Position numbers and translations under genes: made by a program. The notes under the pieces are model-generated. The model was not told where the DNA came from. It saw only the letters and a program-made list of their open reading frames with translations, and searched no databases. A stretch of 64,000 bases of DNA from Canna indica (taxonomy: Eukaryota; Streptophyta; Magnoliopsida; Zingiberales; Cannaceae), in contig CP136898.1 in assembly GCA_034359265.1 (NCBI GenBank), positions 57,029,501 through 57,093,500 on the forward strand, given 5' to 3'. Positions 50,529 to 61,900 of the stretch are shown piece after piece (the stretch's first letter is position 1; each line of letters begins with the position of its first letter).

Positions 50529-50556
50529 CTAATCTTGACGGACAAGAGTGAAATGG
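50501..50556. repeat. 28-bp direct tandem repeat spanning the LINE stop codon
   Basis: CTAATCTTGACGGACAGGAG+TAAAATGG (50,501-50,528) is followed directly by CTAATCTTGACGGACAAGAG+TGAAATGG (50,529-50,556), with two mismatches in 28 bp. In sense orientation the unit encodes the last residues (HFTLVRQD) and the TAG stop. The second unit therefore duplicates the protein end just behind the stop, out of frame by one base. Confidence 0.9.
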
Positions 50557-51476
50557 ACTTGAATGCTCCACCGTTCTGCAATAGCTCTGTTCCTTGGTGT
50601 GTCGGTGATAGGCCTGGTACCATATATCTGAAGAATTTTGCTTTGAACTCTTGTGATAACACTACTAAGCACACTAGCAGGTGAAGAGGATACATGAGAA
50701 AAGATACGACCATTCCGCTCACGCCAAATGAAGTAAACTGAAGTAGTGAGAGCAATACGCCTAATATAGCCAATGAATGAGTCTCCACTCATAACGTCTT
50801 CCCACCATCGAAGCTGATCACCCCAATGATGCAAAGGGTTTGCCAAAAGACAAAGATCTAGAATCTTGCGCCAAATTATAGCCGAGAAATGGCAGTGAAA
50901 GAATAGGTGTTCAATGGATTCATCTACACCGCAAAAACAACAGCTGGTAGAGTGTGTAATTTCCCAATGTGAAAGTCGATCAAGAGTTGGTAATCTCCGT
51001 AAGAGAGCAAGCCATAAGACAAAAGAATACCTTGGGATCCTTCCCTTGAACCAAACAAGATGATGCCAAGTAACCATGGGATTAGTGGGGGAAATGCCCT
51101 TGCAAGCTGATGCAATACTGAAAAAACCATCACTAGACGGCTTCCAAATTATCTGATCGTCATTCGAACTAGTGATAACAGTGCCAATGGAATCCCAAGC
51201 GCTAAGCAGGTCAAGCTCATGAGCAAGATTACCCAGATGCCAAGTATTTTGCTGCCAAATGGAAGATACCCTGGCTGTCCTACTCGAGTAGAGGCGGGCC
51301 GGGATATGGTTGTTCATCCTGTCAAGAAGAAGGTAATCAGGAATCCAAGGATCAAGCCAGAGGAAGGTGTTTGTACCGTCACCAATGCGGTACTCTACCA
51401 GTTTATGGGCATAATCACGAGCAAAAAGAATGCTACGAAAACACCAAGAGCAGGCCCATGGCCGTTTAACAGACCA
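50529..51476 (-). pseudogene. C-terminal fragment of LINE ORF2: zinc-binding reverse-transcriptase tail (zf-RVT)
   Basis: An uninterrupted minus-strand frame gives about 315 residues of LINE origin, ending at TAG (50,529-50,531). In order (numbering from 51,497): GDGTNTFLWLDPWI at about 40-53, a hallmark that precedes the zinc-binding region in plant LINEs; WKPSSDGFFSI at 118-128; WHHLVWFKGRIPRYSFVLW at 144-162; the zinc-binding set C186, C189, H197, C202 (CX2CX7HX4C, with EHLFFHC); and IWRERNGRIF at 257-266. The family motif is intact and there is no stop or frameshift, so decay has been slight. The catalytic RT and endonuclease parts are absent. The frame runs on into satellite, where the first possible start is a TTG at 51,495-51,497; no ATG opens it. 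It is probably not translated into anything functional. Confidence 0.9.
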
Positions 51477-51492
51477 TAATCGAGTTATTTTT
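51477..51492. repeat. Target-site duplication, right copy
   Basis: TAATCGAGTTATTTTT directly follows the truncated 5' end of the LINE (CAGACCA) and continues into the satellite (GACAAACTAATGTGAAG). It is identical to 50,157-50,172. Confidence 0.9.
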
Positions 51493-54400
51493 GACAAACT
51501 AATGTGAAGAATTGCACGCTTTTTGCAATAGAATCTTCAACGAAGCCGATTGATTGAACTTTTGGGTATCGGCTAGAAATGCCCAGCAATCTCAGTCTCG
51601 AGCGACTCCAGAACATTCACTGTGATGGGAGAATTTGTTAATCGAGTTATTTTTGACAAACTAATGCGAAGAATTGCACGCTTTTTGGAATAGAATCTTC
51701 AACGAAGCCGACTGATTGAACTTGAGGGTATCGGCTAGAAACGCCCAGCAATCTGAGTCCCGAGCATCTCCAGAACATTCACTGTGATGGGAGAAGTTGT
51801 TAATCGAGTTATTTTTGATAGATTAAAGCAAAGAATTGCACAATTTTTTGAATAGAATCTTGAACGAAGCCGACTGATTGAACTTCAGGGTATCGGCTAG
51901 AAACGACCAGCAATCTGAGTCCCGAGCGACTCCAGAACATTCACTGTGATGGGAGAAGTTGTTAATCTAATTAGTTGTGACAAACTAATGCAAAGAACTG
52001 CACAATTTTTGGAATAGAATCTTCAACGAAGCCGACTGATTGAACTTCAGGGTATCGGCTTGAAACGCCCAGCAATCTGAGTCCCGAGCGACTCCAGAAC
52101 ATTCACTGTGATGGGAGAAATTGTTAATCGAGTTATTTTTGATAGACTAATGCAAATAATTGCACAATTTTTTGAATATAATCTTGAACGAAGCCGACTG
52201 ATTGAACTTCGGGGTATCGGCTAGAAACGCCCATCAATCTGAGTCCCGAGCGACTCCAGAACATTCACTGTGATGGGAGAAGTTGTTAATCGAGTTATTT
52301 TTGACAAACTAATGCAAAGAATTGCACAATTTTTTGAATAGAATCTTCAACGAAGCCGACTGATTGAACTTCAGGGTATCGGCTAGAAACGCCCAGCAAT
52401 CTGAGTCCCGAGCGACTCTAGAACATTCACTGTGATGGGAGAAGTTGTTAATCTAATTAGTTATGACAAACTAATGCAAAGAACTGCACAATTTTTGGAA
52501 TAGAATCTTCAACGAAGCCGACTGATTGAACTTCAGGGTATCGGCTTGAAACGCCCAGCAATCTGAGTCCCGAGCATCTCCAGAACATTCACTGTGATGG
52601 GAGAAGTTGTTAATTGAGTTATTTTTGATAGATTAAAGCAAAGAATTGCATAATTTTTTGAATAGAATCTTGAACGAAGCCGACTGATTGAACTTTAGGG
52701 TATCGGCTAGAAACGCCCAGCAATCTGAGTCCCGAGCGACTCCAGAACATTCACTGTGATGGGAGAAGTTGTTAATCTAATTAGTTGTGACAAACTAATG
52801 CAAAGAACTGCACAATTTTTGGAATAGAATCTTCAACGAAGCCGACTGATTGAACTTCAGGGTATCGGCTTGAAACGCCCAGCAATCTGAGTCCCGAGCG
52901 ACTCCAGAACATTCACTGTGATGGGAGAAGTTGTTAATCGAGTTATTTTTGATAGGCTAATGCAAAGAATTGCACAATTTTTTGAATAGAATCTTGAACG
53001 AAGCCGACTGATTGAACTTCGGGGAATCGGCTAGAAACGCGCAGCAATCTGAGTCCCGAGCGACTCCAGAACATTCACTGTGATGGGAGAAGTTGTTAAT
53101 CGAGTTTTTTTGATAGATTAATGCAAAGAATTGCACAATTTTTTGAATAGAATCTTGAACGAAGCCGACTGATTGAACTTCAGGGAATCGGCTAGAAACG
53201 CCCAGCAATCTGAGTCCCGAGCGACTCCAGAATATTCACTGTGATGGGAGAAGTTGTTAATCGAGTTATTTATGACAAACTAATGCAAAGAATTGCACGC
53301 TTTTTGCAATAGAATCTTCAACGAAGCCGACTGATTGAACTTTTGGGTATCGGCTAGAAACGCCCAGCAATCTGAGTCCCGAGCGACTCCAGAACATTCA
53401 CTGTGATGGGAGAAGTTGTTAATCGAGTTATTTATGACAAACTAATGCAAAGAATTGCACGCTTTTTGCAATAGAATCTTCAACGAACCCGACTGATTGA
53501 ACTTTTGGGTATCGGCTAGAAACGCCCAACAATCAGAGTCCCGAGCTACTCCAGAACATTCACTGTGATGGGAGAAGTTGTTAATCGAATTATTTTTGAC
53601 AAACTAATGCAAAGAATTGCACAATTTTTTGAATAGAATCTTCAACGAAGCCGACTGATTGAACTTCAGGGTATCGGCTAGAAACGCCCAGCAATCTGAG
53701 TCCAGAGCGACTCCAGAACATTCAGTGTGATGGGAGAAGTTGTTAATCGAGTTATTTTTGACAAACTAATGTGAAGAATTGCACGCTTTTTGCAATAGAA
53801 TCTTCAACGAAGCCGATTGATTGAACTTTTGGGTATCGGCTAGAAATGCCCAGCAATCTCAGTCTCGAGCGACTCCAGAACATTCACTGTGATGGGAGAA
53901 TTTGTTAATCGAGTTATTTTTGACAAACTAATGCGAAGAATTGCACGCTTTTTGGAATAGAATCTTCAACGAAGCCGACTGATTGAACTTGAGGGTATCG
54001 GCTAGAAACGCCCAGCAATCTGAGTCCCGAGCATCTCCAGAACATTCACTGTGATGGGAGAAGTTGTTAATCGAGTTATTTTTGATAGATTAAAGCAAAG
54101 AATTGCACAATTTTTTGAATAGAATCTTGAACGAAGCCGACTGATTGAACTTCAGGGTATCGGCTAGAAACGACCAGCAATCTGAGTCCCGAGCGACTCC
54201 AGAACATTCACTGTGATGGGAGAAGTTGTTAATCTAATTAGTTGTGACAAACTAATGCAAAGAACTGCACAATTTTTGGAATAGAATCTTCAACGAAGCC
54301 GACTGATTGAACTTCAGGGTATCGGCTTGAAACGCCCAGCAATCTGAGTCCCGAGCGACTCCAGAACATTCACTGTGATGGGAGAAATTGTTAATCGAGT

Positions 54401-55385
54401 TATTTTTGATAGACTAATGCAAATAATTGCACAATTTTTTGAATATAATCTTGAACGAAGCCGACTGATTGAACTTCGGGGTATCGGCTAGAAACACCCA
54501 TCAATCTGAGTCCCGAGCGACTCCAGAACATTCACTGTGATGGGAGAAGTTGTTAATCGAGTTATTTTTGACAAACTAATGCAAAGAATTGCACAATTTT
54601 TTGAATAGAATCTTCAACGAAGCCGACTGATTGAACTTCAGGGTATTGGCTAGAAACGCCCAGCAATCTGAGTCCCGAGCGACTCTAGAACATTCACTGT
54701 GATGGGAGAAGTTGTTAATCAAATTAGTTGTGACAAACTAATGCAAAGAACTGCACAATTTTTGGAATAGAATCTTCAACGAAGCCGACTGATTGAACTT
54801 CAGGGTATCGGCTTGAAACGCCCAGCAATCTGAGTCCCGAGCGACTCCAGAACATTCACTGTGATGGGAGAAGTTGTTAATCGAGTTATTTTTGACAAAC
54901 TAAAGCAAAGAATTGCACAATTTTTTGAATAGAATCTTCAACGTAGCCGACTGATTGAACTTCAGGGTATCGGCTAGAAACGCCCAGCAATCTGAGTCCC
55001 GAGCGACTCCAGAACATTCACTGTGATGGGAGAAGTTGTTAATCGTGTTATTTATGACAAACTAATGCAAAGAATTGCACGCTTTTTGCAATAGAATCTT
55101 CAACGAAGCCGACTGATTGAACTTTTGGGTATCGGCTAGAAACGCCCAGCAATCTGAGTCCCGAGCGACTCCAGAACATTCACTATGATGGGAGAAGTTG
55201 TTAATCGAATTATTTTTGACAAACTAATGCAAAGAATTGCACAATTTTTTGAATAGAATCTTCAACGAAGCCGACTGATTGAACTTCAGGGTATCGGCTA
55301 GAAATGCCCAGCAATCTGAGTCCAGAGCGACTCCAGAACATTCACTGTGATGGGAGAAGTTGTTAATCGAGTTATTTTTGATAGG

Positions 55386-58300
55386 CTAATGCAAAGAATT
55401 GCACAATTTTTTGAATAGAATCTTGAACGAAGCCGACTGATTGAACTTCGGGGAATCGGCTAGAAACGCGCAGCAATCTGAGTCCCGAGCGACTCCAGAA
55501 CATTCACTGTGATGGGAGAAGTTGTTAATCGAGTTTTTTTGATAGATTAATGCAAAGAATTGCACAATTTTTTGAATAGAATCTTGAACGAAGCCGACTG
55601 ATTGAACTTCAGGGAATCGGCTAGAAACGCCCAGCAATCTGAGTCCCGAGCATCTCCAGAACATTCACTGTGATGGGAGAAGTTGTTAATCGAGTTATTT
55701 TTGATAGATTAAAGCAAAGAATTGCACAATTTTTTGAATAGAATCTTGAACGAAGCCGACTGATTGAACTACAGGGTATCGGATAGAAACGCCCAGCAAT
55801 CTGAGTCCCGAGCGACTCCAGAACATTCACTGTGATGGTTGAATTTGTTAATCGAGTTATTTTTGACAAACTAATGTGAAGAATTGCACGCTTTTTGCAA
55901 TAGAATCTTCAACGAAGCCGATTGATTGAACTTTTGGGTATCGGCTAGAAATGCCCAGCAATCTCAGTCTCGAGCGACTCCAGAACATTCACTGTGATGG
56001 GAGAATTTGTTAATCGAGTTATTTTTGACAAACTAATGCGAAGAATTGCACGCTTTTTGGAATAGAATCTTCAACGAAGCCGACTGATTGAACTTGAGGG
56101 TATCGGCTAGAAACGCCCAGCAATCTGAGTCCCGAGCATCTCCAGAACATTCACTGTGATGGGAGAAGTTGTTAATCGAGTTATTTTTGATAGATTAAAG
56201 CAAAGAATTGCACAATTTTTTGAATAGAATCTTGAACGAAGCCGACTGATTGAACTTCAGGGTATCGGCTAGAAACGACCAGCAATCTGAGTCCCGAGCG
56301 ACTCCAGAACATTCACTGTGATGGGAGAAGTTGTTAATCTAATTAGTTGTGACAAACTAATGCAAAGAACTGCACAATTTTTGGAATAGAATCTTCAACG
56401 AAGCCGACTGATTGAACTTCAGGGTATCGGCTTGAAACGCCCAGCAATCTGAGTCCCGAGCGACTCCAGAACATTCACTGTGATGGGAGAAATTGTTAAT
56501 CGAGTTATTTTTGATAGACTAATGCAAATAATTGCACAATTTTTTGAATATAATCTTGAACGAAGCCGACTGATTGAACTTCGGGGTATCGGCTAGAAAC
56601 ACCCATCAATCTGAGTCCCGAGCGACTCCAGAACATTCACTGTGATGGGAGAAGTTGTTAATCGAGTTATTTTTGACAAACTAATGCAAAGAATTGCACA
56701 ATTTTTTGAATAGAATCTTCAACGAAGCCGACTGATTGAACTTCAGGGTATTGGCTAGAAACGCCCAGCAATCTGAGTCCCGAGCGACTCTAGAACATTC
56801 ACTGTGATGGGAGAAGTTGTTAATCTAATTAGTTATGACAAACTAATGCAAAGAACTGCACAATTTTTGGAATAGAATCTTCAACGAAGCCGACTGATTG
56901 AACTTCAGGGTATCGGCTTGAAACGCCCAGCAATCTGAGTCCAGAGCGACTCCAGAACATTCACTGTGATGGGAGAAGTTGTTAATCAAATTAGTTGTGA
57001 CAAACTAATGCAAAGAACTGCACAATTTTTGGAATAGAATCTTCAACGAAGCCGACTGATTGAACTTCAGGGTATCGGCTTGAAACGCCCAGCAATCTGA
57101 GTCCCGAGCGACTCCAGAACATTCACTGTGATGGGAGAAGTTGTTAATCGAGTTATTTTTGACAAACTAAAGCAAAGAATTGCACAATTTTTTGAATAGA
57201 ATCTTCAACGTAGCCGACTGATTGAACTTCAGGGTATCGGCTAGAAACGCCCAGCAATCTGAGTCCCGAGCGACTCCAGAACATTCACTGTGATGGGAGA
57301 AGTTGTTAATCGTGTTATTTATGACAAACTAATGCAAAGAATTGCACGCTTTTTGCAATAGAATCTTCAACGAAGCCGACTGATTGAACTTTTGGGTATC
57401 GGCTAGAAACGCCCAGCAATCTGAGTCCCGAGCGACTCCAGAACATTCACTATGATGGGAGAAGTTGTTAATCGAATTATTTTTGACAAACTAATGCAAA
57501 GAATTGCACAATTTTTTGAATAGAATCTTCAACGAAGCCGACTGATTGAACTTCAGGGTATCGGCTAGAAATGCCCAGCAATCTGAGTCCAGAGCGACTC
57601 CAGAACATTCACTGTGATGGGAGAAGTTGTTAATCGAGTTATTTTTGATAGGCTAATGCAAAGAATTGCACAATTTTTTGAATAGAATCTTGAACGAAGC
57701 CGACTGATTGAACTTCGGGGAATCGGCTAGAAACGCGCAGCAATCTTAGTCCCGAGCGACTCCAGAACATTCACTGTGATGGGAGAAGTTGTTAATCGAG
57801 TTATTTATGACAAACTAATGCAAAGAATTGCACGCTTTTTGCAATAGAATCTTCAACGAAGCCGACTGATTGAACTTTTGGGTATCGGCTAGAAACGCCC
57901 AGCAATCTGAGTCCCGAGCGACTCCAGAATATTCACTGTGATGGGAGAAGTTGTTAATCGAGTTATTTATGACAAACTAATGCAAAGAATTGCACGCTTT
58001 TTGCAATAGAATCTTCAACGAAGCCGACTGATTGAACCTTTGGGTATCGGCTATAAACGCCCAGTAATCTGAGTCCCGAGCGACTCCAGAACATTCACTG
58101 TGATGGGAGAAGTTGTTAATCGAGTTATTTATGACAAACTAATGCAAAGAATTGCACGCTTTTTGCAATAGAATCTTCAACGAACCCGACTGATTGAACT
58201 TTTGGGTATCGGCTAGAAACGCCCAACAATCTGAGTCCCGAGCTACTCCAGAACATTCACTGTGATGGGAGAAGTTGTTAATCGAATTATTTTTGACAAA

Positions 58301-58946
58301 CTAATGCAAAGAATTGCACAATTTTTTGAATAGAATCTTCAACGAAGCCGACTGATTGAACTTCAGGGTATCGGCTAGAAACGCCCAGCAATCTGAGTCC
58401 AGAGCGACTCCAGAACATTCACTGTGATGGGAGAAGTTGTTAATCGAGTTATTTTTGATAGATTAATGCAAAGAATTGCACAATTTTTTGAATAGAATCT
58501 TGAACGAAGCCGACTGATTGAACTTCGGGTAATCGGCTAGAAACGCGCAGCAATCTGAGTCCCGAGCGACTCCAGAACATTCACTGTGATGGGAGAAGTT
58601 GTTAATCGAGTTTTTTTGATAGATTAATGCAAAGAATTGCACAATTTTTTGAATAGAATCTTTAACGAAGCCGACTGATTGAACTTCAGGGAATCGGCTA
58701 GAAACGCCCAGCAATCTGAGTCCCGAGCATCTCCAGAACATTCACTGTGATGGGAGAAGTTGTTAATCGAGTTATTTTTGATAGATTAAAGCAAAGAATT
58801 GCACAATTTTTTGAATAGAATCTTGAACGAAGCCGACTGATTGAACTACAGGGTATCGGATAGAAACGCCCAGCAATCTGAGTCCCGAGCGACTCCAGAA
58901 CATTCACTGTGATGGGAGAATTTGTTAATCGAGTTATTTTTGACAA
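55386..58946. repeat. 3,077-bp repeat of a four-monomer segment in subfamily R
   Basis: The stretch at about 55,369-55,869 is repeated at about 58,446-58,946 with an offset of 3,077 bp. It includes GAAACGCGCAGCAATC, the one-base-short GAGTTTTTTTGATAG, GAGCATCTCC and GAACTACAGGGTATCGGATAG. Part of it recurs 2,430 bp (15 monomers) later at about 61,128-61,376. The same series stands immediately left of the LINE at about 49,680-50,172. Confidence 0.85.
55849..55864. other. Paralogous empty site of the LINE insertion
   Basis: TAATCGAGTTATTTTT occurs once here, between the GAACTACAGGG...GGATAG monomer and the GTGAAG marker monomer. These are the two monomers that the LINE separates at 50,172/51,477. 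Comparable uninterrupted junctions lie at about 58,926 and 61,356. Confidence 0.85.
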
Positions 58947-61900
58947 ACTAATGCGAAGAATTGCACGCTTTTTGCAATAGAATCTTCAACGAAGCCGACT
59001 GATTGAACTTTTGGGTATCGGCTAGAAATGCCCAGCAATCTCAGTCTCGAGCGACTCCAGAACATTCACTGTGATGGGAGAATTTGTTAATCGAGTTATT
59101 TTTGACAAACTAATGCGAAGAATTGCACGCTTTTTGGAATAGAATCTTCAACGAAGCCGACTGATTGAACTTTTGGGTATCGGCTAGAAATGCCCAGCAA
59201 TCTCAGTCTCGAGCGACTCCAGAACATTCACTGTGATGGGAGAATTTGTTAATCGAGTTATTTTTGACAAACTAATGCGAAGAATTGCACGCTTTTTGGA
59301 ATAGAATATTCAACGAAGCCGACTGATTGAACTTGAGGGTATCGGCTAGAAACGCCCAGCAATCTGAGTCCCGAGCATCTCCAGAACATTCACTGTGATG
59401 GGAGAAGTTGTTAATCGAGTTATTTTTGATAGATTAAAGCAAAGAATTGCACAATTTTATGAACAGAATCTTGAACGAAGCCGACTGATTGAACTTCAGG
59501 GTATCGGCTAGAAACGCCCAGCAATCTGAGTCCCGAGCGACTCCAGAACATTCACTGTGATGGGAGAAGTTGTTAATCTAATTAGTTGTGACAAACTAAT
59601 GCAAAGAACTGCACAATTTTTGGAATAGAATCTTCAACGAAGCCGACTGATTGAACTTCAGGGTATCGGCTTGAAACGCCCAGCAATCTGAGTCCCGAGC
59701 GACTCCAGAACATTCACTGTGATGGGAGAAATTGTTAATCGAGTTATTTTTGATAGACTAATGCAAATAATTGCACAATTTTTTGAATATAATCTTGAAC
59801 GAAGCCGACTGATTGAACTTCGGGGTATCGGCTAGAAACGCCCATCAATCTGAGTCCCGAGCGACTCCAGAACATTCACTGTGATGGGAGAAGTTGTTAA
59901 TCGAGTTATTTTTGACAAACTAATGCAAAGAATTGCACAATTTTTTGAATAGAATCTTCAACGAAGCCGACTGATTGAACTTCAGGGTATCGGCTAGAAA
60001 CGCCCAGCAATCTGAGTCCCGAGCGACTCTAGAACATTCACTGTGATGGGAGAAGTTGTTAATCTAATTAGTTATGACAAACTAATGCAAAGAACTGCAC
60101 AATTTTTGGAATAGAATCTTCAACGAAGCCGACTGATTGAACTTCAGGGTATCGGCTTGAAACGCCCAGCAATCTGAGTCCAGAGCGACTCCAGAACATT
60201 CACTGTGATGGGAGAAGTTGTTAATCTAATTAGTTGTGACAAACTAATGCAAAGAACTGCACAATTTTTGGAATAGAATCTTCAACGAAGCCGACTGATT
60301 GAACTTCAGGGTATCGGCTTGAAACGCCCAGCAATCTGAGTCCCGAGCGACTCCAGAACATTCACTGTGATGGGAGAAGTTGTTAATCGAGTTATTTTTG
60401 ACAAACTAAAGCAAAGAATTGCACAATTTTTTGAATAGAATCTTCAACGTAGCCGACTGATTGAACTTCAGGGTATCGGCTAGAAACGCCCAGCAATCTG
60501 AGTCCCGAGCGACTCCAGAACATTCACTGTGATGGGAGAAGTTGTTAATCGTGTTATTTATGACAAACTAATGCAAAGAATTGCACGCTTTTTGCAATAG
60601 ATTCTTCAACGAAGCCGACTGATTGAACTTTTGGGTATCGGCTAGAAACGCCCAGCAATCTGAGTCCCGAGCGACTCCAGAACATTCACTGTGATGGGAG
60701 AAGTTGTTAATCGAATTATTTTTGACAAACTAATGCAAAGAATTGCACAATTTTTTGAATAGAATCTTCAACGAAGCCGACTGATTGAACTTCAGGGTAT
60801 CGGCTAGAAATGCCCAGCAATCTGAGTCCAGAGCGACTCCAGAACATTCACTGTGATGGGAGAAGTTGTTAATCGAGTTATTTTTGATAGGCTAATGCAA
60901 AGAATTGCACAATTTTTTGAATAGAATCTTGAACGAAGCCGACTGATTGAACTTCGGGGAATCGGCTAGAAACGCGCAGCAATCTTAGTCCCGAGCGACT
61001 CCAGAACATTCACTGTGATGGGAGAAGTTGTTAATCGAGTTATTTATGACAAACTAATGCAAAGAATTGCACGCTTTTTGCAATAGAATCTTCAACGAAG
61101 CCGACTGATTGAACTTCAGGGAATCGGCTAGAAACGCCCAGCAATCTGAGTCCCGAGCATCTCCAGAACATTCACTGTGATGGGAGAAGTTGTTAATCGA
61201 GTTATTTTTGATAGATTAAAGCAAAGAATTGCACAATTTTTTGAATAGAATCTTGAACGAAGCCGACTGATTGAACTACAGGGTATCGGATAGAAACGCC
61301 CAGCAATCTGAGTCCCGAGCGACTCCAGAACATTCACTGTGATGGGAGAATTTGTTAATCGAGTTATTTTTGACAAACTAATGCGAAGAATTGCACGCTT
61401 TTTGCAATAGAATCTTCAACGAACCCGACTGATTGAACTTTTGGGTATCGGCTAGAAACGCCCAACAATCTGAGTCCCGAGCTACTCCAGAACATTCACT
61501 GTGATGGGAGAAGTTGTTAATCGAATTATTTTTGACAAACTAATGCAAAGAATTGCACAATTTTTTGAATAGAATCTTCAACGAAGCCGACTGATTGAAC
61601 TTCAGGGTATCGGCTAGAAACGCCCAGCAATCTGAGTCCAGAGCGACTCCAGAACATTCACTGTGATGGGAGAAGTTGTTAATCGAGTTATTTTTGATAG
61701 GCTAATGCAAAGAATTGCATAATTTTTTGAATAGAATCTTGAACGAAGCCGACTGATTGAACTTCGGGGAATCGGCTAGAAACGCGCAGCAATCTTAGTC
61801 CCGAGCGACTCCAGAACATTCACTGTGATGGGAGAAGTTGTTAATCGAGTTATTTATGACAAACTAATGCAAAGAATTGCACGCTTTTTGCAATAGAATT

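Larger units (their letters stand above)
50173..51476 (-). mobile_element. 5'-truncated plant L1-type LINE (non-LTR retrotransposon)
   Basis: This is the only non-satellite sequence in the window, about 1.3 kb, lying on the minus strand. It has a T-run at 50,168-50,177 (the poly(A) tail in sense orientation, overlapping the target-site duplication), a 3' untranslated part of about 350 bp, and an open frame for the end of the reverse-transcriptase polyprotein. A 16-bp target-site duplication flanks it. The plus-strand cleavage site would be ATTTTT/GAC, T-rich like known L1 endonuclease sites. The endonuclease and reverse-transcriptase domains are missing at the 5' end, as expected when target-primed reverse transcription stops early. 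Full-length plant L1 elements are several kb, so this is a dead, non-autonomous copy. The assignment rests on the zinc-binding tail. Confidence 0.93.

Noticed and set aside
50374..51133. Other minus-strand frames within the LINE (50,374-50,571; 50,501-50,788; 50,924-51,133)
   Set aside because: They overlap the long ORF2 frame or the 3' UTR in other phases and have no recognisable domain.
50173..51476. Expressed or domesticated zinc-binding protein gene
   Set aside because: The frame lacks an ATG at its 5' end, begins within the target-site duplication, and carries only the LINE tail. A poly(A) tail and target duplication mark it as a truncated retrotransposon.
51219..51479. Plus-strand frame of 86 residues
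   Set aside because: It is antisense to the LINE ORF2 fragment and has no motif.
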